Assembly: GCA_028281765.1 (NCBI GenBank)
Contig: JANQJF010000003.1
Location: 1-47,721 of the forward strand
Length of the DNA stretch: 47,721 nt
From: Planctomycetota bacterium
GTDB taxonomy: Bacteria; Planctomycetota; UBA1135; UBA2386
Direction of reading: 5' to 3'
Position numbers and translations under genes: made by a program. Positions within the stretch are counted from its first letter, which is position 1. Every line of letters begins with the position of its first letter. The notes under the pieces were generated by a model. It worked only from the letters and a program-made list of their open reading frames with translations, was not told the DNA's origin and searched no databases. Shown piece after piece: positions 1 to 6,532 of the stretch.

Positions 1-323
1 TCCACGGCAGCGAGACGATCCTCGCGATCAGCACGCGCTGCCGCGCGGTCGTGTGTCCGGCCGATCAGGTCAACTACCTCGGTGGCCCCGGCAAAGGCGT
101 CCGTCTGATCAAGGTCGCCGACAACGACAAGCTGCTCGGCTTCAAGGCCAGCCGCGGCGACCGCGACCTGCTCGTCGTCGAGACCAACCGCGGCGCCAAG
201 AAGACCGTGTCCACCGTGAAGTATCGTGTCACCGCACGCGGCGGCGCCGGGACCGAGATTCAGAAGAACGGCCGCATCGCCAAGATCGTCCGGGATCCCG
301 TGCCGGCCCCCACCCTCGAATAG
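1..323 (+). CDS. Type IIA DNA topoisomerase subunit A (GyrA/ParC), C-terminal fragment
   Basis: The 5' end lies outside the window; the open frame runs in from base 3 and stops with TAG at 321-323. The roughly 106 visible residues resemble the beta-pinwheel C-terminal domain of GyrA/ParC proteins, with blade-like stretches such as ILAISTRCRAVV and LLVVETNRGAKKTV that wrap DNA. The chain ends in a short basic and proline-containing tail. It sits 11 bases upstream of a clear topoisomerase B subunit in the same direction, as expected for an A-B subunit operon, and that context carries much of the call. Whether the pair is gyrase or topoisomerase IV cannot be settled from this fragment. The catalytic tyrosine domain is not in the window. 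Confidence 0.75.
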   Translation, partial: HGSETILAISTRCRAVVCPADQVNYLGGPGKGVRLIKVADNDKLLGFKASRGDRDLLVVETNRGAKKTVSTVKYRVTARGGAGTEIQKNGRIAKIVRDPVPAPTLE

Positions 324-334
324 GCGCACGCACC

Positions 335-2263
335 ATGGCTGAGAAGAACCAGTACAACGCCGACCAACTGACGGTCCTGCAAGGGCTCGAAGCGGTGCGC
401 AAACGCCCGGGCATGTACATCGGCGGCGTCAGCAGCGCGGGCCTCCACCACCTCGCGTGGGAAGTCCTCGACAACTCCGTCGACGAGGCGATGAACGGGC
501 ACGCGTCGGAGATCACCCTGACGCTGCACAAGAGCGGCGACACGATCAGCGTGTCCGACAACGGTCGCGGCATCCCGACCGACAAGAACAAGAAGACCGG
601 CAAGTCCGGTCTCGAGCTCGTACTCACCGAGCTGCACGCGGGCGGCAAGTTCCAGAACGACGGCGACGGCAACTACAAGACGTCCGGTGGCCTGCACGGC
701 GTCGGCGCGTCCGTGGTCAACGCGCTGTCGAAGCAACTCACCGCGGTCGTCAAGCGCGACGGCAAGCAATTCAAGATGGAGTTCGCGCAGGGCCGCCCGA
801 CGACGAAGCTGCTCAAGCTCAAGTCGTCGACGCCCGTCCGTGGAACCGGCACGACGATCACGTTCACGGCGGACCCGAAGATCTTCCCCAAGACGACGTT
901 CAACGCCGAGACCCTGCGCGCCCGCCTCGAGACGACGAGCTTCCTGCACCGCGGCGTCAAGGTCACGTTCGTCGACGAGGTCGCCGGCACGCGCGTGTCC
1001 TACCAGCACGAGAACGGCATCGCCGACTACATCAAGCAGGTGCTGACCGAGCGCAAGGCGCGCACGATCCACGACGAACCGTTCACCCTCGAGAAGGACG
1101 GCGAGACGCGGATGGAGATGGTCTTCTACTGGACCGAGTCCACCGACGAACACCTCCGCAGCTACGTCAACGGCATCACGACCGCGTCCGGCGGCTCGCA
1201 CGAGAACGGGTTCCGCGCTGCGGTCGGCAAGGCGGTGCGGAACTACATGGAGACGCACAAGCTGACTCCGCGGGGCGTCAAGATCACGCACGAAGACATC
1301 CGCGAGGGCATGGTCGGGATCCTGTCGGTGTTCATCGCCGACCCGCAATTCCAGGGTCAGACCAAGGATCGCCTCAACAACCCCGAGGTGCAGGCCCACG
1401 TCGACGGCACGCTGCGACCCGCGTTCGAGCAGTGGCTCAACACGCACTCCTCGGTCGCCGAGCAGATCATCACGCGCATCATCACGGCGAGCCGTGCGCG
1501 CGCCGCGAGCCGCGCGGCGTCCGAGTCGGTGTCGCGCAAGAGCGCCACGAACCGCCTCACCCTGCCCGGCAAGCTGAGCGACTGCCTCGGTAAGTCGCGC
1601 GACAACAGCGAGCTCTTCATCGTCGAGGGCGACTCCGCCGGCGGCACGGCCAAGCAAGGGCGCGACCGCAACACGCAGGCGATCCTGCCGCTGCGCGGCA
1701 AGGTGCTGAACACCGAAGGCGCCGGCCTCAAGAAGGTCCTCGACAACAAGGAGCTCGCCGACCTCGTCACCGCGCTCGGCTGCGGCATCGGCCCCAACTT
1801 CGACATCGGCAAGCTGCGCTACCAGCGCATCATCCTGCTCGCCGACGCCGACTCGGACGGCCACCACATCACGACGCTGCTGCTGACGTTCTTCTACCGC
1901 CACCTGTCTCAGCTGATCTCGGCAGGCAAGCTCTTCATCGCGCTACCGCCGCTCTATCGCGTCGACATCGGCAAGGAGACCTACTGGGCCGCCGACGACG
2001 CGGACCGCGAACGCATCTTCAAAGAGCACGCGAACAGCCGGAGCAAGCCCGAGGTCACGCGCTTCAAGGGACTCGGCGAGATGGCGGCTCACGTGCTCAA
2101 AGAGACGACGCTCGATCCGAAGAAGCGCCGCGTGCTACGCGTCGACATCGCGGACGGCCTGCTGACCGACCGCGTGATGAGCGAGCTGATGGGGAAGGAC
2201 CCGTCGTCGCGCTTCAAGTTCATCATGGAGCGGGCGGAGGAAGCGCAGGAAGTCGACGTGTAG
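335..2263 (+). CDS. parE: Type IIA DNA topoisomerase subunit B (ParE/GyrB-type)
   Basis: ATPase subunit of a type IIA topoisomerase, 642 residues, the usual length for ParE or short GyrB. Visible in order: a GHKL ATPase domain with E43 and N47 in WEVLDNSVDEA, DNGRGI at 75-80 and the glycine-rich lid GGLHGVGASVVNA at 118-130; a transducer domain; the TOPRIM motif EGDSAGG starting at residue 431 and the metal-binding D504-A-D-S-D508-G; and the C-terminal RFKGLGEM element followed by ETTLDP. The ATG at 335 is chosen because MAEKNQYNADQLTVLQGLEAV begins as the family does; the frame is open further upstream, but that part only shadows the preceding gene. It forms an operon with the A subunit. The ParE versus GyrB assignment is uncertain; the type IIA B-subunit identity is not. 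Confidence 0.93.
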   Translation: MAEKNQYNADQLTVLQGLEAVRKRPGMYIGGVSSAGLHHLAWEVLDNSVDEAMNGHASEITLTLHKSGDTISVSDNGRGIPTDKNKKTGKSGLELVLTELHAGGKFQNDGDGNYKTSGGLHGVGASVVNALSKQLTAVVKRDGKQFKMEFAQGRPTTKLLKLKSSTPVRGTGTTITFTADPKIFPKTTFNAETLRARLETTSFLHRGVKVTFVDEVAGTRVSYQHENGIADYIKQVLTERKARTIHDEPFTLEKDGETRMEMVFYWTESTDEHLRSYVNGITTASGGSHENGFRAAVGKAVRNYMETHKLTPRGVKITHEDIREGMVGILSVFIADPQFQGQTKDRLNNPEVQAHVDGTLRPAFEQWLNTHSSVAEQIITRIITASRARAASRAASESVSRKSATNRLTLPGKLSDCLGKSRDNSELFIVEGDSAGGTAKQGRDRNTQAILPLRGKVLNTEGAGLKKVLDNKELADLVTALGCGIGPNFDIGKLRYQRIILLADADSDGHHITTLLLTFFYRHLSQLISAGKLFIALPPLYRVDIGKETYWAADDADRERIFKEHANSRSKPEVTRFKGLGEMAAHVLKETTLDPKKRRVLRVDIADGLLTDRVMSELMGKDPSSRFKFIMERAEEAQEVDV

Positions 2264-2269
2264 CCCGAC

Positions 2270-3835
2270 TCAGCGCGACGCGCGTCGCGCCTGCTCCAAC
2301 ATCTCGCGCAGCTGCGCCGCGTCGGGATACGCCCTCACCGCCGCCTCGAGATGCGGCAACGCTTCCTTCGCGCGCCCCTGCTGGAACAGCATGCCCCCGA
2401 GCTGCGCCTGCGCCTCCGAATCCTCAGGATCCGATTCGACGGCCTCCCGAAACGCCTCGATCGCCCCGTTCGTGTCCCCACGCTGCAGGCGCATCATCCC
2501 GAGCATGAATCGCCCGCGCGGGAACCGCGGGTCCCACTCCACCGCGTTGAAGCCGTGGAACATCGCTTCTTCGGGATTCGTCTCCGAGAGCGTGACGCCG
2601 AGGTTGAACGAGATCTTCGCGTTGCGCTCGGTGACGGACAGCGCGTGGCGGTACGCCGTCTCGCTGTCCTGCCACGTGCCGACCTGCACGCAAGCGACGA
2701 TCGCCCAAAACAGCAGCACGACGCTGGCACCGACGGTCCAAACGCGCGCCGGCGGGTCCGCACGTCGGCGCACGGCGTCGATCGCGTACGCGACGGCGAT
2801 GAAGATGCCGATGTGCGGCACGTAGCTGTAACGATCCGCCATCGACTGGCTCCCGACCTGCACGATCCCGATGACCGGCCCGAGCGCGATCAGGTACCAC
2901 ATCCAACCGACGAAGGCGTGCGGGATCGTCCGACGAGCACGCCACAACCACGCGGTCACGCCGACCAGCAGCGCGCTCGCACCCGCCCACTCGACGAACG
3001 GCACCGCCTCGGGATACGGATAGAACAGACAGAGGCCGAACGGCCAGACCGTCTGTCCGAGGTAGGCGACCCCGGCCACGAGCGCGTTCGCGATGCGCAG
3101 ACCGAGCGGATACGTCTCGGTCGACATCACCGCGCCTTCCCCCGACTGCGCGAGGATCGTCATGATCCCGATCCAAACCGCGAGCGTGAACAGCGGCAGC
3201 TTCTCGACGACGAGCCGGCGCCACGACTCCTTGCGGCGCAACGGCCACACGTCGAGGAGGAGCAGCAGCACCGGCAGCGTGACGACCATCGGCTTCGCGA
3301 GCAGGCCGAGCAGGTACACCCCGCTCACCCACGCCATCCGCCCAGTCGAGGGACCCGACGCGTATCGCGAGTACGCGAGACACGCCATCAGCATGAACAT
3401 CGTGCTGAGCACGTCCTTGCGCTGCGCCGCCCACGCCACGCATTCGACGTGCTGCGGGTGGATCGCCCAGGCCATCGCGACGACGAACGCGGGCCAAGCC
3501 GCACTCGTCATCCGCAGGAGCAGGGCAAACAGCAGGCACGCGTTCGCGAGATGGAACGCGACACCCATCAGGTGATGCGCACCGGGGCTCGTGCCGAACA
3601 GCTCGCAATCGAGCATGATCGACAGCCAGGTCAGCGGATGCCAGTTCGCGGCGGCGTGCGTCGTGAACGCCCACCCGATGCCGTCGAGCGTCAACCCGCG
3701 CTGGACGACCTCGTTCTCGTAGATGTAGGTGCCGGTGTCGAAGCTGATGAACTCGTGCGTCGCGACCTGCGCGTAGACGGCGAGCATCGCGATGGCGAGC
3801 GCGAGGTATGGCAGGATGCGTGGACCGGCCATCAA
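2270..3835 (-). CDS. TMTC-like polytopic membrane protein with C-terminal TPRs
   Basis: A 521-residue protein with an N-terminal membrane helix, then many hydrophobic segments to about residue 400, then about three tetratricopeptide repeats to the C-terminus (for example RGRFMLGMMRLQRGDTNGA). The block NWHPLTWLSIMLDCELFG and the following HPQHVECVAW with QRKDVLS are hallmarks of the TMTC/GT-C-like family, whose eukaryotic members are O-mannosyltransferases; bacterial members are common in planctomycetes but uncharacterised. A glycosyltransferase role is therefore inference. It is the last gene of a minus-strand operon, 4 bases after the 65-residue gene, and ends 6 bases from the convergent topoisomerase gene with no evident terminator between. 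The start could be either of two adjacent ATGs. Confidence 0.85.
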   Translation of the reverse strand: MMAGPRILPYLALAIAMLAVYAQVATHEFISFDTGTYIYENEVVQRGLTLDGIGWAFTTHAAANWHPLTWLSIMLDCELFGTSPGAHHLMGVAFHLANACLLFALLLRMTSAAWPAFVVAMAWAIHPQHVECVAWAAQRKDVLSTMFMLMACLAYSRYASGPSTGRMAWVSGVYLLGLLAKPMVVTLPVLLLLLDVWPLRRKESWRRLVVEKLPLFTLAVWIGIMTILAQSGEGAVMSTETYPLGLRIANALVAGVAYLGQTVWPFGLCLFYPYPEAVPFVEWAGASALLVGVTAWLWRARRTIPHAFVGWMWYLIALGPVIGIVQVGSQSMADRYSYVPHIGIFIAVAYAIDAVRRRADPPARVWTVGASVVLLFWAIVACVQVGTWQDSETAYRHALSVTERNAKISFNLGVTLSETNPEEAMFHGFNAVEWDPRFPRGRFMLGMMRLQRGDTNGAIEAFREAVESDPEDSEAQAQLGGMLFQQGRAKEALPHLEAAVRAYPDAAQLREMLEQARRASR

Positions 3836-3839
3836 CCGC

Positions 3840-4037
3840 TCAGCCCCGCATCGCCCGTCGCTGCTCGGGCGTCAGTCGATCCAGACACTTCCGGCACGTC
3901 ACGTCCTCGAGTCGCTCGGCCGTCGGGATGTCGCCCTGCTCCGCGCGGTGCACGGCCTCACGGTCCCGGGGGTTGCACACGACCATGCCGTCCTCGTCGA
4001 GCGCATGGCGGTCGCGCCTCGTGCGACGGTCCGCCAT
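3840..4037 (-). CDS. Small Cys/His-rich protein, possible zinc-binding
   Basis: A 65-residue, highly charged protein with H11, C21 and a C-terminal C48-R-K-C51 pair (DVTCRKCLDRLTPEQRR). The H...C...CxxC spacing resembles small zinc-binding proteins in actinobacterial and phage genomes, but no specific family can be named. Its ATG overlaps the TGA of the upstream amidohydrolase by one base (TGATG), and the next gene starts 4 bases after its stop. That packing supports a real, translationally coupled gene. No signal peptide or membrane segment is visible, so it is probably cytoplasmic, unlike its exported neighbours. Function unknown. Confidence 0.65.
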   Translation of the reverse strand: MADRRTRRDRHALDEDGMVVCNPRDREAVHRAEQGDIPTAERLEDVTCRKCLDRLTPEQRRAMRG

Positions 4038-5233
4038 CAGCGCGGGCCTTCGCTGACGAGCTCGCCCTCGATCACCACTCCGACGCAGTGACTCAGATAC
4101 TCGAACGGGTCGCCGTCGTAGAGCGCGAGATCGCCGTCCTTGCCGACTTCGAGCGAGCCGACGCGATCGTCGATGCCGAGCAGCTTCGCGGCGTCGATCG
4201 TGATCGCGGCGAGGGCATTCTCCATGCCGAGACCGTGCGCGGCGCCGATCGCGGCCTCCCAGAGCACGACGCGCGTCTTGGGCACGTAGCTCTCGAAGCC
4301 GCTCTGGTACGCGAACGGGATCCCTGCCTTGCGCAGCTTCGCGCCGAGTTCGAACGTCGCGTTCTCAGCGTCGCCGCGGCTGCGCATCATCGGCGGATGC
4401 GCGATGACCTTGGCGCCGAACTGCTTGATCCGCTCGCTGACCATGTAGGCCTCCGACGCGCCGTCGAGCACGAGCGGAAACGAGAACTCCTCGGCGAGCC
4501 GCAGCGCGACGAGAATGTCCTGGCTGCGGTGCGCGGTGACCATCAACGGCACCTTGCCGGCCAACACCTGCGCGAGCGCCTCATGCTTGAGGTTGCGATC
4601 GGGCAGCTTGTCCGCGGGTGCCTGGAGCTTCTCCGCGTAGATGCTCGCTTCGACGAGCGCGGAGCGCAGCATCGCGATCGCCTTTGATCGGTTGCCCGGC
4701 TTCTTGCCGTCCGACCCCTTGGCGCCATTGCCGATCGTGCATGCGAGCATCGCGAACGGACGGACGAGCGCGTCGTCCATGTTCTTGCCCGCCGTCTTGA
4801 CGATCATGGTCTGCCCCGAGATCAGGGTCCCCGGACCGTGCCCCGTGTGGAGTGTCGTGACGCCGAAGCCGCGCACCCAGTCGACGAGCTTCTCGCGCGA
4901 GTTGTAGGCGTCGATCGCTCGCAGCTCCGGCTGGATCGCGGCCGAGCGCTCGAGCTGATCCTGATCGTCATCCTGGTTGAGGTAGCCGGCGAGACCGACG
5001 ACCGAGTGCGCATCGATGAGCCCAGGGGTCACGACCTTGGCCTGCAGGACTCGGTATCCGTCCGGCACGCGCACATCGGGACCGACCGCCGCGATCTTGC
5101 CATCCGTGACGACGACGACCGCGTTCTTCAGGACCGCACCGGCCATCGTGTAGACGGACTCGCCTCGCACCGCGATCTGTGCGGACACGACTCCCGTGAC
5201 GAGGAACAGCGCGACACACTGCAGAGTCCGCAT
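4037..5233 (-). CDS. Exported amidohydrolase-like protein with degenerate metal site
   Basis: A 398-residue protein with a signal peptide (MRTLQCVALFLVTGVVSAQ) and an amidohydrolase-superfamily fold. It has the N-terminal composite beta domain, the GLIDAHSVVGLAG motif at the first barrel strand and the typical ending LEVGKDGDLALYDGDPF. The usual H-x-H pair reads H-S-V. Where its operon partner has LHHVSEAW and FHTDDG, this protein has LDGASEAY and YQSGFE, so most metal ligands are missing, and it is probably non-hydrolytic or uses a different site. The start at 5233 was chosen because it gives a signal peptide and a TGATG one-base overlap with the upstream gene; an in-frame ATG at 5260 would add nine residues ahead of the signal sequence. 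Confidence 0.85.
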   Translation of the reverse strand: MRTLQCVALFLVTGVVSAQIAVRGESVYTMAGAVLKNAVVVVTDGKIAAVGPDVRVPDGYRVLQAKVVTPGLIDAHSVVGLAGYLNQDDDQDQLERSAAIQPELRAIDAYNSREKLVDWVRGFGVTTLHTGHGPGTLISGQTMIVKTAGKNMDDALVRPFAMLACTIGNGAKGSDGKKPGNRSKAIAMLRSALVEASIYAEKLQAPADKLPDRNLKHEALAQVLAGKVPLMVTAHRSQDILVALRLAEEFSFPLVLDGASEAYMVSERIKQFGAKVIAHPPMMRSRGDAENATFELGAKLRKAGIPFAYQSGFESYVPKTRVVLWEAAIGAAHGLGMENALAAITIDAAKLLGIDDRVGSLEVGKDGDLALYDGDPFEYLSHCVGVVIEGELVSEGPR

Positions 5234-6528
5234 CAGTTCCTCCACCGCTGGAAGCAGCACATGTTGAAGTTCTGCGGCACGCTCGCGCCGTAGCCACCTT
5301 CGGCGTAGAGCCGATCGTCCGGATCGGACAGATCGAACACCTTCTCACCGTCCGCCCACGTCTGCTCGATGCGGGTGTAGACGCTGAACGGGTCGCCGGA
5401 CAGGATCACGAAGTCGGCGTCCTTGCCGGACGTGAGGGAACCGACCCGATCCCCGAGGTCGAGCATCTCGGCGCCGGAAAGCGTCAACGCACGCAGCGCA
5501 CCTTCGCGTGACATCCCGGCGCGCACCGCGAGCGCGGCCATCCGCAAGAACAGGCGCGAGTCGGTGATCCCGTCATCCGTGTGGAACGCGACCCTCGCGC
5601 CCTTCTCCTCGAGAATCGCGCCGTTGCGCATGTCGTGGTCCATCGCCTCGAGCTTGCCGCCCGGCGCGTCGACGATGATCAAGCTGCTCGGTGCCTTCGC
5701 AGCCGCGATCTCGTCGGCGACCTTCCACGCCTCACTGACATGGTGCAGGACGACGCGGAACCCGAACTCCTCGGCGATGCGCAGCACCGTGAGGATGTCG
5801 TCGTGCCGGTGCGTGTGGTGGTGCACGATGCGCCGACCGGTCAAGACCTCGGCGAGCGCCTCGAGCGCGAGGTCGCGTTCGGGGAGCTTCTCCGCATCGT
5901 CCTTGGCCGCCTCGAGCTTCTCGAGATAGCGCTTGGCCTTGAGCAGCATCGCGCGCATGAGCGCCGCGGACTTGGCCCTCGTGCCCGGGAACGGCGCCGA
6001 CCGAATCGAGTTCGTGCCGTTCGCCATCTTCATGCCGCCCATCGGGCTGCCGTCGTCCCAGCGGTAGACGAGGTCTTCGACCGTGTTGCCAATGCGCAGC
6101 TTCACGTAGGCCGTCTGCCCGCTGAGCAGATGGCCCGAGCCCGGCATGATGTTGAGCGTCGTCAGACCCCCGGCGCGCGCCTTGCGAAGGCCCGCGTCGC
6201 GCACGTTGATCGCGTCGAGCACGCGGCAGTCCGGCTGGATCGGCGAGGACCGATCTCCTCCACTCGGTCCGCCACAATGCGAATGCGTGCAGACGAGGCC
6301 CGGGATGATGACCTTGCCCGTGACGTCGACGCGCTCGGTCTGCGGCGGCAGCGTCATCTCGTCCCGCGCGCCGACCGCGAGGATCTTGGTGCCGCGGACC
6401 AACACGATGCCGTCGGCGATCTCCGGGGCGTCGACAGGAATCACCCGCGCGCCGACGAACGCGCGGTCCTCTTGCGCCGGCAGGACGCCGGCGAGCGCCA
6501 CGAGGGCGCACGCCCACAGGCTTCGCAT
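5233..6528 (-). CDS. Exported metal-dependent amidohydrolase
   Basis: A 431-residue amidohydrolase-superfamily enzyme with a signal peptide ending near LPAQ. H82-S-H84 follows VIIPGLVC, as expected for the first metal pair. A histidine-rich stretch (IVHHHTHRHDDILTVLRIA), a LHHVSEAW strand and FHTDDGITDS supply the later ligands and the catalytic Asp. The C-terminal beta segment (GSLTSGKDADFVILSGDPF) closes the composite domain, followed by a tail (PQNFNMCCFQRW). Family members hydrolyse imidazolones, dipeptides, dihydropyrimidines and similar bonds; the substrate cannot be read from the sequence. The gene starts 4 bases after the dehydrogenase fusion gene and overlaps its degenerate paralogue by one base, suggesting co-expression and perhaps a hetero-complex. 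Confidence 0.9.
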   Translation of the reverse strand: MRSLWACALVALAGVLPAQEDRAFVGARVIPVDAPEIADGIVLVRGTKILAVGARDEMTLPPQTERVDVTGKVIIPGLVCTHSHCGGPSGGDRSSPIQPDCRVLDAINVRDAGLRKARAGGLTTLNIMPGSGHLLSGQTAYVKLRIGNTVEDLVYRWDDGSPMGGMKMANGTNSIRSAPFPGTRAKSAALMRAMLLKAKRYLEKLEAAKDDAEKLPERDLALEALAEVLTGRRIVHHHTHRHDDILTVLRIAEEFGFRVVLHHVSEAWKVADEIAAAKAPSSLIIVDAPGGKLEAMDHDMRNGAILEEKGARVAFHTDDGITDSRLFLRMAALAVRAGMSREGALRALTLSGAEMLDLGDRVGSLTSGKDADFVILSGDPFSVYTRIEQTWADGEKVFDLSDPDDRLYAEGGYGASVPQNFNMCCFQRWRN

Positions 6529-6532
6529 GGAG

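Noticed and set aside
260..1903. 547-codon antisense ORF over the topoisomerase B gene
   Set aside because: Arg/Val/Ala-rich shadow frame typical of high-GC DNA; the sense strand encodes an unmistakable topoisomerase.
2351..4687. 778-codon plus-strand ORF
   Set aside because: Runs antisense through three supported minus-strand genes; Arg/His/Pro-rich composition with no domain pattern.
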